Shown here piece after piece: positions 8,889 through 15,796 of a stretch of 31,293 nt of DNA. The position numbers and the translations under genes are program-made. The notes beneath the pieces were generated by a model, which was not told the origin of the DNA, made no database searches, and saw only the letters and a list, made by a program, of their open reading frames with translations. Source of the stretch: Bog-159 sp049520215 (GTDB taxonomy: Bacteria; Acidobacteriota; Terriglobia; Bryobacterales; Bryobacteraceae); assembly GCA_049520215.1 (NCBI GenBank), contig JBEKPZ010000066.1, positions 1-31,293 of the forward strand, read 5' to 3'. Every line of letters begins with the position of its first letter. Positions within the stretch are counted from its first letter, which is position 1.

Positions 8889-9231
8889 TGCCTCGCTCCT
8901 GGCTTTCCCGATCAGCCGCCTCCTGGCACCGGATACAACGGGACGCCCACGGCACGGCTGCGAGGCGTTTGGGGCTGATCGCCCATTCGCAGTCGATGCA
9001 AGTTCCGAAGCTGCCGTCGCGAATCCGCTGCAATGCGGCTTTTACCTGACGCAGCAGGATGGACTCACGGTCCACGTTTCGAATCGCCAGGTCCCGTTCC
9101 GACGCGTACTGAATCTCATCCATTTGATCCGCGCTCTTCTCGATTGCGATGCCGTCCCGATTTCGCAATACCCGCGCCAGATCGGCCTCTTTTTGTGCCA
9201 GGACCGCTTGGAACATATCGGTAGGTGCCAT
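8857..9231 (-). CDS. DksA/TraR-type C4 zinc-finger protein (124 aa)
   Basis: Likely binds the RNA polymerase secondary channel, as DksA does, to tune transcription under stress or starvation. The N-terminal ~75 residues form a coiled-coil-type helical hairpin. The zinc finger uses Cys78, Cys81, Cys99 and Cys102 (CIDC ... CIRC) with ISPKRL between them, typical of the family. The tip region has DQMDEIQYASERDLA. At 124 residues it is shorter than E. coli DksA (151). First gene of the run into the glycosyltransferase and GH130 genes, overlapping the former by 32 bases. The ribosome-binding site is weak. Confidence 0.88.
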   Translation of the reverse strand: MAPTDMFQAVLAQKEADLARVLRNRDGIAIEKSADQMDEIQYASERDLAIRNVDRESILLRQVKAALQRIRDGSFGTCIDCEWAISPKRLAAVPWASRCIRCQEAADRESQERGNESEPLVNAA

Positions 9232-9457
9232 AAGTCATGCCATCCCTTCGCCCATGCGGGCCGCAGGCTATGCTTTGTAGCACGGGACGGTCCATCACTG
9301 AGCCAGCGTGGGTTAGCCGAAACTCAGCGGCGATAGATGTAAAAACTGCACCTGGGGTGCGAGATTTGCCGACCGGCCATGGCGTTCCCGCCTAAGCCAG
9401 CCCACGCCTTGTACGAAGCCGCGCGCGGGACGGTGCCATACGTGCAGTACTAATGTT

Positions 9458-9790
9458 ATGCGCGATTCACAACAGATAGCTGCCGAGCACCATGGCGACG
9501 CCGCACATGCCCATCTTACCGGCGCCGAGCATCACGGACAAGAAGATCACCTGACGGGACATGAAAGCTCCAGACAAGCCCTGGAGCACTCCAATCAGGC
9601 TTACCTGCACACACAGCAGGAGCATCAGGGAACCAGGGCCGGGCATGGCGCCAACGCCATCGCTCACGAAGCCAGCGAGCGGGACATCGCCGCACTGGCA
9701 TATCGGCTTTGGCAAGCCAGGGGCTGTCCGCAAGGATCGCCGGAACAGGATTGGCATCGCGCCGCAGAAGAACTGCGGACCCGCCATTGA
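9458..9790 (+). CDS. Histidine-rich protein with C-terminal DUF2934 domain (110 aa)
   Basis: The first ~75 residues contain about 13 histidines, often paired or spaced by a few residues (EHHGDAAHAHL, AEHHGQEDHL), in a Gln/Ala/Glu background, which suggests divalent metal binding. The last ~35 residues form a DUF2934 unit (DIAALAYRLWQARGCPQGSP, then EQDWHRAAEELR) like that of the protein at 4624. There is no signal peptide or membrane segment. Its stop TGA overlaps the proposed TTG start of the NRAMP-related transporter, so the two are probably co-translated and may cooperate in metal handling. That role is inferred only from histidine content and position. Confidence 0.78.
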   Translation: MRDSQQIAAEHHGDAAHAHLTGAEHHGQEDHLTGHESSRQALEHSNQAYLHTQQEHQGTRAGHGANAIAHEASERDIAALAYRLWQARGCPQGSPEQDWHRAAEELRTRH

Positions 9791-11097
9791 GCCAGAAATC
9801 CGCGAGCGCCAAGGCAGCCAGGCGGGTATTTGTCCTGCAGGGCCGCTTCCGCAGATTCTTCTCGAATCTCGGCCCCGGGTTGATCACCGGCGCCGCGGAC
9901 GACGACCCGTCCGGCATCTCGACCTATTCGGTCACCGGAGCCGCGTTCGGCTACGCGCCCCTGTGGACCGCGATCCTCTCCTTCCCGTTGATGGCGGCCA
10001 TCCAAATCATGTGTGCCCGCCTGGGTATGGTCACCGGACTCGGGCTGGCCAGCGTGATTCGGCTGCGCTATCCACGGTGGATCTTGTGGAGCGCCTGCAC
10101 ACTGCTGGTGGTCGCCAACATCGTCAACATCGCCGCCGATCTCGGCGGCATGGGTGCGGTGACGGCGCTTCTCACTGGCGTCAATTCGCTCTATTGGATT
10201 CCCCTATACGCGCTCCTGATTGTGTCCCTGCTGTTCTGGACCAGTTATCGCCTGATCGCGCGCATCTTCAAGTGGCTGACGCTGGCCTTGTTCGCCTACA
10301 TCGCGGCCGCATTTTTCGCGCATCCGGACTGGCCGGCCGTGGTGCGGGCCACCCTGATTCCGACGGTGCAGTGGACCGGGGCGTATTGGGCGACGCTGGT
10401 CGGTATCCTGGGAACCACAATCTCGCCGTACCTCTTCTTCTGGCAGGCCGCCGAGGAAGTTGAGGAAGATATATCCGCGGGCAAGAAGACCGTGGAACAA
10501 CGGGAAGGCGCGACCAACCGGGAATTACGGCGGTCGCGGAACGACGTCATCACCGGCATGTTCTTTTCGAACCTGGTGATGTACTTCATCATTCTGACGT
10601 CCGCCGCCACGCTGCACGCGCACGGCAACACTAGCATCTCCACCGCGCGCGAAGCCGCCGAGGCGCTGCGTCCTTTGGCGGGCAACGGCGCGTACTGGCT
10701 GTTCAGCCTGGGTTTGATCGGCGCCGGCATGCTGGGAGTCCCGGTATTGGCCGGTTCTTGCGCTTACGCCATCGCCGAAGCGGCCGACTGGGTTGGCTCG
10801 CTGGAGGTGCACCCACCGCTGGCTCACGGCTTCTATGCGGTCCTCGGACTTGCGATGGCGCTCGGCCTGGGCTTGGACTACGCGGGTCTGAACGAGATCA
10901 AGATGCTCTTCTGGTCGGCGGTGCTGAATGGAGCGTTGGCGCCGCCCCTGCTCATCCTGGTGGTGCTGCTCACCAGCAGGGCCGATGTAATGGGCGAGCG
11001 CCGCAACGGGCCTCTGCTTCGCTGGCTTGGGTGGACCTGTGCCGGTGTCATGCTGATGGCCACCATCATTATGTTCGTGACGGCGTACATGGGCTGA
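9787..11097 (+). CDS. NRAMP-related divalent metal transporter
   Basis: Inner-membrane transporter of the NRAMP (SLC11) superfamily, about 11 hydrophobic segments in 436 residues. Start TTG 9787 overlaps the upstream stop (TTGA); another TTG at 9709 would overlap the histidine-rich gene by 82 bases and adds non-conserved sequence. The substrate motif of helix 1, normally DPGN, reads DPSGI (residues 40-44, in GAADDDPSGISTYS). The helix-6 motif that in canonical Mn/Fe carriers contains Ala-x-x-Met reads TTISPYLFFWQA (210-221), with no Met. Loss of that Met is known from NRAMP-related carriers of hard ions such as Mg2+, so selectivity may differ from MntH. An acidic loop (AAEEVEEDIS) follows. 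Converges with the oleate hydratase gene, with only 15 bases between stops. Confidence 0.87.
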   Translation: MSQKSASAKAARRVFVLQGRFRRFFSNLGPGLITGAADDDPSGISTYSVTGAAFGYAPLWTAILSFPLMAAIQIMCARLGMVTGLGLASVIRLRYPRWILWSACTLLVVANIVNIAADLGGMGAVTALLTGVNSLYWIPLYALLIVSLLFWTSYRLIARIFKWLTLALFAYIAAAFFAHPDWPAVVRATLIPTVQWTGAYWATLVGILGTTISPYLFFWQAAEEVEEDISAGKKTVEQREGATNRELRRSRNDVITGMFFSNLVMYFIILTSAATLHAHGNTSISTAREAAEALRPLAGNGAYWLFSLGLIGAGMLGVPVLAGSCAYAIAEAADWVGSLEVHPPLAHGFYAVLGLAMALGLGLDYAGLNEIKMLFWSAVLNGALAPPLLILVVLLTSRADVMGERRNGPLLRWLGWTCAGVMLMATIIMFVTAYMG

Positions 11098-11112
11098 GAC
11101 GTCCGCCCAGTA

Positions 11113-12684
11113 TCACTTAAACGCCTTGATCAACGCCTCAAACTGCGCGTGCGGCGATTTGTCGTGCGGCGTTACCGGCGGGATCTTGCGATCGATACCC
11201 AGCAGTTCGTAGACTGCCATCTGGGCCGCCCGCACCGAATACTCCACGGTAAAAACGACATCGCCCGGAATCTCGACGAACTGGCTGATGAACGCGAGGT
11301 TCTTCGATTCGCGAGGCACCGGCAACGGCCGGTCGCCGCGCACGCGCGGCATGAACATGCTGGTGATGTAGGGCATTCTGCAGGGAATGCAGTTGGCGGA
11401 TGCGACGGTTTCCGGATCGAAGCGCAGGTGGCCGCAGAGTTCCCGCAGAATCTCCGCGCCGTTGGACTCGGCCATGGGCTTGGGAACGAAATCGCCGACG
11501 CGGTCCGGAAACAGCGCGTATCCCCAGAACACCTGCACGCCGGCCGGCTGCTTCGCGAAGTGCGGTTGATGGGCCAGCACAATGGACATCAGCCAATTAG
11601 AGTCCTTGAACGTCACGAGGCCGCCCGTGCCAGGCTCATTCCCGCTGAATTGAGTCATCCGATCGAAGAACGCGGGATCTTGCAGCGTGACGGTGAACGA
11701 CTCCCAACAGGACTGCGCGATCGAACTGTTAAAGGCCGCGGGATTACCAAACTCCGGCCGGCCGGCGGCCAGCTTTTCCCAGAGAGTCCAGCCGCCGCTA
11801 TCGACCTTGGTCAGCTTTCCGGGAGCGCTCGCCATAGAGCCCAGGCTGGAAGCGTCGGTCATGGAGCCGTTTTGAAAGAAGACAAAGTCGCCGTCATTCA
11901 CGGCAATCGCTTCGCTCTTGTCCTGCCGCAGGCAATGGATGCCGGTCACCACGAACTTGCCGCTTTCCGTGGCGTGATCGAGATCTGTCACCCTGCAATC
12001 CGCGACCAGACGGACACCGCGGGCCGCCAGCCAGGACTGCAACGGCAGAACCAGGGAATCGTACTGGTTGTAGATGGTTCGCTTGACGCCCGCAAGAGTT
12101 TCAATACGGGAAAACTCGAGCAGGAAGCGGTGCAGGTAACGCCGGAACTCGACGGCACTGTGCCAGGGCTGGAAGGCGAATGTGGTGGCCCACATGTACC
12201 AGAATTCAGTCTCGAAGAACGCGGGCGAAAGCCAGTCGGTAATGCAGCTCGCGGCTAACTCATCTTCGCCGGCCTGGCTGAGCTTCAACAGTTCGATACG
12301 GTCCTCCATGGAGAACCCCATCGAAGTCACCGGCACCTTCGCGCGCCGGCGGTCAACTAGCCGGGCCGTGGCATTCGACTTGTGCCGCTCATTGAACTCC
12401 ACGGTTTCGTCGAAAACCGTCTGGCCCGCGGCGTTCAGTGAGGGAATCGATTTGTAGAGATCCCAGGTGCATTCATAGTTGTCGGTGGTCAACATGCGTC
12501 CGCCGCGCATGGAATACCCGCCCGCCGGATCTCCGGCGCCGTCCAGACTTCCGCCTATCACGGGCGCCGCTTCCAGGATCGAAATGTTTTCGCCAGGCAG
12601 GCCGCCGTCGCGGACCATGAAGGCTGCGGCGGCCAGAGATCCGATGCCGCCACCGATGAGATAGGCCTTACAGTTTGGGGCCAT
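11113..12684 (-). CDS. ohyA: Oleate hydratase (MCRA family, FAD-binding)
   Basis: Adds water to the cis-9 double bond of oleic acid to give 10-hydroxystearate; acts at the membrane on free fatty acids. The N-terminal dinucleotide fold reads KAYLIGGGIGSLAAAAF (residues 6-22) with an acidic end of strand 2 (ILEAAP). The family stretch RGGRMLTTDNYECTWDLY follows at 60-77, then long conserved blocks such as FWYMWATTFAFQPWHSAVEF and VTFKDSNWLMSIVLAHQPHF. Met64 stands where many members have the catalytic Glu (RGGRE). I recall the same Glu-to-Met change in an actinobacterial subgroup with activity. The start is uncertain: ATG 12684 is preferred because it precedes the conserved part, but ATG 12711 or GTG 12777, both inside a hairpin repeat, would add 9 or 31 residues. 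Confidence 0.9.
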   Translation of the reverse strand: MAPNCKAYLIGGGIGSLAAAAFMVRDGGLPGENISILEAAPVIGGSLDGAGDPAGGYSMRGGRMLTTDNYECTWDLYKSIPSLNAAGQTVFDETVEFNERHKSNATARLVDRRRAKVPVTSMGFSMEDRIELLKLSQAGEDELAASCITDWLSPAFFETEFWYMWATTFAFQPWHSAVEFRRYLHRFLLEFSRIETLAGVKRTIYNQYDSLVLPLQSWLAARGVRLVADCRVTDLDHATESGKFVVTGIHCLRQDKSEAIAVNDGDFVFFQNGSMTDASSLGSMASAPGKLTKVDSGGWTLWEKLAAGRPEFGNPAAFNSSIAQSCWESFTVTLQDPAFFDRMTQFSGNEPGTGGLVTFKDSNWLMSIVLAHQPHFAKQPAGVQVFWGYALFPDRVGDFVPKPMAESNGAEILRELCGHLRFDPETVASANCIPCRMPYITSMFMPRVRGDRPLPVPRESKNLAFISQFVEIPGDVVFTVEYSVRAAQMAVYELLGIDRKIPPVTPHDKSPHAQFEALIKAFK

Positions 12685-12696
12685 CGCGAGATTAGC

Positions 12697-12777
12697 TGTG
12701 GGGCAGGCCATCGTTTTTCGTGGCCTGCCGAGTTCGAGCACGGTGCGCAGACGACAAATAACGATCGTCTGCGCCAC
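12697..12777. repeat. 81-bp inverted doublet of hairpin repeats (type 1)
   Basis: The left hairpin pairs GGCAGGCCA (12702-12710) with TGGCCTGCC (12721-12729) around TCGTTTTTCG. The right unit, CGCAGACGA (12746-12754) with TCGTCTGCG (12765-12773), is in opposite orientation, and the outer ends are TGTGGGGCAGGC and GTCTGCGCCAC. Same length and organisation as 19649-19729. It overlaps the alternative start codons of the oleate hydratase gene. Confidence 0.82.
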
Positions 12778-12783
12778 GCCACC

Positions 12784-13080
12784 CTAGCGCCAGCGCCCTT
12801 CAACCATCACGTATCCGCCGTGGCGGTGAACCCAGCGATGCGCTACCCAGCGGGCGTGCGGCCGAGGTGGCTGTTCCCACCTTCCCGCGTTCCAGGCGTA
12901 AGCATTGCCATCCCAACGGTGATACCCGTTAATCCACACATAGCCGGCGCCGGGCGCCACGCCCCGCGTTTCAACTACAGCCACGGGTGGCGCGACGCGA
13001 ACCACAACCTCGGCTTTCGCGACGCTCAACGTCAGGGCGCCTGCAAAAACCGCCAATCCGATCAATCGCTTAAATACCAC
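12784..13080 (-). CDS. Secreted WXXGXW-repeat protein (98 aa)
   Basis: Small exported protein with a signal peptide (hydrophobic core LAVFAGALTLSVAKA, cleavage likely near residue 23). The mature part carries the aromatic WXXGXW pattern: GYVWINGYHRWDGNAYAW, then NAGRWEQPP, and ends VMVEGRWR, with a His/Arg/Trp-rich middle. Proteins of this type are common in soil bacteria; their biochemical role is unknown. GTG 13080 is chosen because AAAGGAG lies 8 bases upstream; a longer frame would add 10 residues through the ribosome-binding site. First in a set of small stress or envelope-type genes that share the strand. Confidence 0.82.
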   Translation of the reverse strand: MVFKRLIGLAVFAGALTLSVAKAEVVVRVAPPVAVVETRGVAPGAGYVWINGYHRWDGNAYAWNAGRWEQPPRPHARWVAHRWVHRHGGYVMVEGRWR

Positions 13081-13174
13081 AATACACTCTCCTTTTCTTC
13101 GTACCTGCACCTAATCCAACAGCACTTGCACTACCACGCTGCTCTCGGGCAATCGCCACGCAGCCGGCGTCGTC

Positions 13175-13327
13175 TTAGTGGAATAGCCCCAGCATGTAGG
13201 CTACGAGCAGAATCAGTAACACGCCACCCACACCTATGCCTGCGCCGCCTCCGTAACCCCAGCGGCCGTAGCCATAATACCCGCCGCCGCCGAAAACCAA
13301 CAACAGAATAAGAATCAGTATCAGCAT
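13175..13327 (-). CDS. 50-residue glycine-rich membrane peptide (DUF3309-like)
   Basis: A 50-residue peptide with two hydrophobic segments (LILILILLLVF near the N-terminus, VLLILLVAYMLGLF at the end) joined by a Gly/Tyr linker (GGGGYYGYGRWGYGGGAG). The layout resembles DUF3309 proteins, small membrane proteins of unknown role seen in stress-related clusters. The ATG at 13327 is preceded by AGAGGA with 7 bases of spacing, which supports real translation. It lies between the WXXGXW gene and the CsbD-like gene, with short gaps on the same strand. The family call is moderate because the match rests on layout and composition. Confidence 0.68.
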   Translation of the reverse strand: MLILILILLLVFGGGGYYGYGRWGYGGGAGIGVGGVLLILLVAYMLGLFH

Positions 13328-13378
13328 TTTGGATCCTCTCTTTCTGGAGCCCGGCGCTTGCGCAGAGCCCCGACTTGC

Positions 13379-13558
13379 TTACTTTTCAAGGACGCTTTCA
13401 ATCTGCCCGACTTTCTTTTGGACTTTGCCGGAGAGGTTTTCCGCTTGGCCTTCCGACTCTAAGTTGGGATTGCCGGCGGCTTGGCCGACCTTCTGTTTGG
13501 CTTTTCCCTTCAGTTCGTGAAACTTGCCTTCAACCTTATCCTTAGTGCTCGAGTTCAT
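13379..13558 (-). CDS. CsbD-like stress protein (59 aa)
   Basis: Matches the CsbD family of small hydrophilic proteins induced by general stress; biochemical function unknown. The N-terminus reads MNSSTKDKVEGKFHELKGKA, with the K-G-K-x-x-x-L-K-G-K pattern of the family, followed by GQAAGNP and a Lys/Gln-rich helix (GKVQKKVGQIESVLEK). All alpha, highly charged, no cysteine. The start at 13558 is supported by AAGGAG 7 bases upstream. Neighbours on the same strand are the PRC-barrel gene upstream and the 50-residue peptide downstream. Confidence 0.9.
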   Translation of the reverse strand: MNSSTKDKVEGKFHELKGKAKQKVGQAAGNPNLESEGQAENLSGKVQKKVGQIESVLEK

Positions 13559-13619
13559 TGTTTTTCTCCTTGGAAGGGGGCGAAGTGTCCGCCACCCGCC
13601 CCCCAATCGAGTTGCACTT

Positions 13620-14000
13620 CTAGGTCCAATAGGGCTTGGCGTGGTAATAGGTGGCCACTTCGGCGCCCCACACATGGTCGGCCATGTTCGGCCAGTGATC
13701 CTTGTCGAAACCGGGAGCGTGATCCAGCAACTTCTTGTCGATGTCCAGGATGAACTGCCTTTCATCGGTGTCGACTGCGAGGGCGCTCCAGGGGATGGCA
13801 AACAGTTTGTCGCCCATGCCCAGGAATCCTCCGAATGAAAGAACCGCGTAAGCCACGCGGCCCTTCTCCACGTCGATCATCAGATGTTCGATTGTTCCGA
13901 GATCCTCTTTTTGACGGTTCACAACCCTATCGCCCGTTAGAGTGTCTGCTGCCAGAACACTCTGCATCCACCGTCCTTTGGCATCTCTGGTTTGTGACAT
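13620..14000 (-). CDS. PRC-barrel domain protein (126 aa)
   Basis: Contains a PRC-barrel, a small beta-barrel used in photosynthetic reaction centre H subunits and RNA-processing or stress proteins. The pattern VLAADTLTGDRVVNRQKEDL, then IEHLMIDVEKGRVAYAVLSFGGF, then KLFAIPWSAL is diagnostic. A C-terminal tail of about 35 residues (DHAPGFDKDHWP ... ATYYHAKPYW) is rich in aromatics and His and occurs in many soil-bacterial members. No membrane segment. The start has AAAGGAGATTTC before ATG 14000. Likely co-expressed with the CsbD-like gene 61 bases downstream. Confidence 0.9.
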   Translation of the reverse strand: MSQTRDAKGRWMQSVLAADTLTGDRVVNRQKEDLGTIEHLMIDVEKGRVAYAVLSFGGFLGMGDKLFAIPWSALAVDTDERQFILDIDKKLLDHAPGFDKDHWPNMADHVWGAEVATYYHAKPYWT

Positions 14001-14095
14001 GAAATCTCCTTTGTTAAATTGATAGTTAAAGGTCTGTAACTACTGATATCCAACGGGCCTTCCATGAGCAGATTTGAGACCAACGCAGGACTGCC

Positions 14096-14141
14096 GGGAG
14101 GCGAGGCTAAAGCCTCGCGCGGGCTGAAGCCCGCCCTCCAC
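14096..14141. repeat. Two abutting hairpins with type-2 ends
   Basis: GCGAGGCT-AA-AGCCTCGC (14101-14118) is directly followed by GCGGGCT-GA-AGCCCGC (14119-14134), then CCTCCAC. The left end reads GGGAGG and the right end GCCCGCCCTCCAC. It lies upstream of the PRC-barrel gene and downstream of the ice-binding gene, in the otherwise empty 14001-14184 interval. Confidence 0.75.
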
Positions 14142-14184
14142 TTCGTGCAATTGCTGCCGTCCGTACGGCAAGAATTGCCGGACT

Positions 14185-14976
14185 TTACTTCCGCGAACGC
14201 CGCCGGTATACGATCGACGTCAGCAGGAGGCCCATGCCGAGGAGCGCAGCACTCTGCGGCTCGGGAGCGGCGCCGCCGGAGCTTTCGCAGCCATAAATGG
14301 ACACGACATTATCGTCCATCGTCACCGCGCCGTTTTGCGCCAAGGCGCTGCCGCACGCAATACTCGCGCCAGTAGTCAAGGTGATGCTCGTTTCCGCGAG
14401 AATATTTCCCGAGAAATCGGTTCCGGTGCCGAGAGTCGCCGAGCTCCCGACCTGCCAAAACAAGTTGGGATCGGGCAGACCACCACTGGTATTGATAAAA
14501 TCGACCATCGAACTGCTCGCGGTCGTCAGCGTGCTCCCCATCTGGAAAACGAATTGCGCATTCGGGTCGCCCTCGGCGTTGAGCGTGAGTGTTCCGGTCA
14601 ACTGTGCCGACGAGTTAAAGCAATAGACCCCTGGCGTGAGGGTCATCCCGCCCAGATCCTGTCCGGTCAGGTTCGTCGTGCATGGTTGGCCCATGGCGGA
14701 ATTGTATGCCGTGGTCAGCGCATTCTCAGCCACGATCGCGGAGCCATTATCGACGTCTTCGATTCCCGGTGGAACCACGATCCCTGGGGGAAAGCCGGTG
14801 ACTGAGCTACCCGGCGTCAGCCCCAGATTTCCATAGACATAGGTCGGGCCGGTATTGGTCACCGCGGATCCTGCCAGGACCGCAAAACTCCCCGCGGCTC
14901 CAAGATTGATATTACCTGCACGGGCGTTCAGCGCCCAAAACGAGAGAACCACCAGCCAAATACTCTGCACTCTCAT
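14185..14976 (-). CDS. Ice-binding family (DUF3494) protein with PEP-CTERM anchor
   Basis: Secreted beta-solenoid protein of the DUF3494 ice-binding/adhesin family. The signal peptide spans about residues 1-20 (core WLVVLSFWALNARA). The mature part starts GNINLGAAGSFAVLAGSAVTN and includes VYGNLGLTPGSSVTGFP, LTPGVYCFNSSAQLTGTLTL, DPNAQFVFQMGSTLTT and FWQVGSSATLGTGTDFSGNI, all standard for the family. The C-terminus is a PEP-CTERM sorting signal: APEPQ, a hydrophobic helix (LLGMGLLLTSIVY) and the basic end RRRSRK, which predicts exosortase-dependent processing. No exosortase gene is in the window. Length (263) is usual for a single-domain member. Ice binding itself is not proven; some relatives are surface adhesins. 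Confidence 0.9.
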   Translation of the reverse strand: MRVQSIWLVVLSFWALNARAGNINLGAAGSFAVLAGSAVTNTGPTYVYGNLGLTPGSSVTGFPPGIVVPPGIEDVDNGSAIVAENALTTAYNSAMGQPCTTNLTGQDLGGMTLTPGVYCFNSSAQLTGTLTLNAEGDPNAQFVFQMGSTLTTASSSMVDFINTSGGLPDPNLFWQVGSSATLGTGTDFSGNILAETSITLTTGASIACGSALAQNGAVTMDDNVVSIYGCESSGGAAPEPQSAALLGMGLLLTSIVYRRRSRK

Positions 14977-15037
14977 ATCGTTTCCGCCCTTCTTACCGCC
15001 GTCATCGTCGATCTTGTGATGAATCGTACCGGCAGTC

Positions 15038-15796
15038 TTAATCGCCCGGCGGCAGAGTGAAATAAAACGTCGACCCCGCCCCCGGTGTCGATTCCATCCA
15101 CATGCGCCCGCTCTGCAATTCGATGACCTTCTTGCAGAATGCGAGTCCCAGTCCGTTCCCTGGATACTCTTTCCCGTGCAGACGCTTAAACGCCCCGAAT
15201 AGGCGGCCCTGGAATGCCGGGTCTATACCGGGACCATTGTCTGCGACCGAAATCACCCATTCGTGGTCCGCCTGTTTGGATGAAATGTGAACGCGCGGAG
15301 AAGGCGTGTCGCAGTATTCGATGGCATTTCCGATCAGGTGCCGCAGGACCTTGGTCAGGGCTTCGAAGTCTCCCATTACGGCTGGTAAAGGGTCATGGGT
15401 AACGACTGCGCTCCGTTCTGCGATCAGCTTGTCCGCCGAGAGGAGCGCCTGGCGAATGACCGCTTCCATGTCCGTGCGGGAGAACTGCCGGCCGCCCGTA
15501 ACTGTGCCCCAATACTCGACGATTTCGCCGAGTAGCGACTGCGCGCTGGCCACCCCCTCCTGGATGCGATCGAGGTATGCGCCGCCATCCGCCTCGGCCA
15601 TCAGTTGACTGTAGGAGCCTACATCGCGGAGAGACTCGTGCAGGTTGTGCGCTGCCATCGAGACGAACTCTTCAAAGTCGGCGTTGGCCCGGTCCAATTG
15701 CCTTTGGATCTCGATCGATCGGCGCGATTCCGCGTCCAGCGCCTTGCGCAAGCGCGCGATTTCCTCTTCCGGGCGGTTTTGGTCAGAGTCGGCCAT
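15038..15796 (-). CDS. Sensor histidine kinase with atypical phosphoacceptor box (252 aa)
   Basis: Small cytoplasmic two-component kinase without its own sensor domain. An N-terminal coiled-coil-like stretch (EEEIARLRKALDAESRRSIE) leads to the dimerisation helix with His50 in AAHNLHESLRDVGSYSQL. The ATPase domain follows: IGNAIEY (N box), DNGPGIDP (G1), FKRLHGKEYPGNGLGLAFCK (F/G2). Compared with the neighbouring kinase, the usual HDxxEP reads HNLHES, with Asp changed to Asn and Pro to Ser. ATG 15796 overlaps the upstream kinase gene by 14 bases, so translation is coupled. The C-terminal half resembles that of the neighbour, suggesting origin by duplication. No response regulator is encoded nearby. 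Confidence 0.85.
   Translation of the reverse strand: MADSDQNRPEEEIARLRKALDAESRRSIEIQRQLDRANADFEEFVSMAAHNLHESLRDVGSYSQLMAEADGGAYLDRIQEGVASAQSLLGEIVEYWGTVTGGRQFSRTDMEAVIRQALLSADKLIAERSAVVTHDPLPAVMGDFEALTKVLRHLIGNAIEYCDTPSPRVHISSKQADHEWVISVADNGPGIDPAFQGRLFGAFKRLHGKEYPGNGLGLAFCKKVIELQSGRMWMESTPGAGSTFYFTLPPGD

Noticed and set aside
9232..9457. Small gene in the gap between the DksA-like and histidine-rich genes
   Set aside because: Short frames there lack ribosome-binding sites and protein-like composition; no clear promoter pair was found either.
11149..12258. Open frame of 369 codons opposite the oleate hydratase
   Set aside because: A high-GC shadow of a well-recognised enzyme, without start signal or family pattern.
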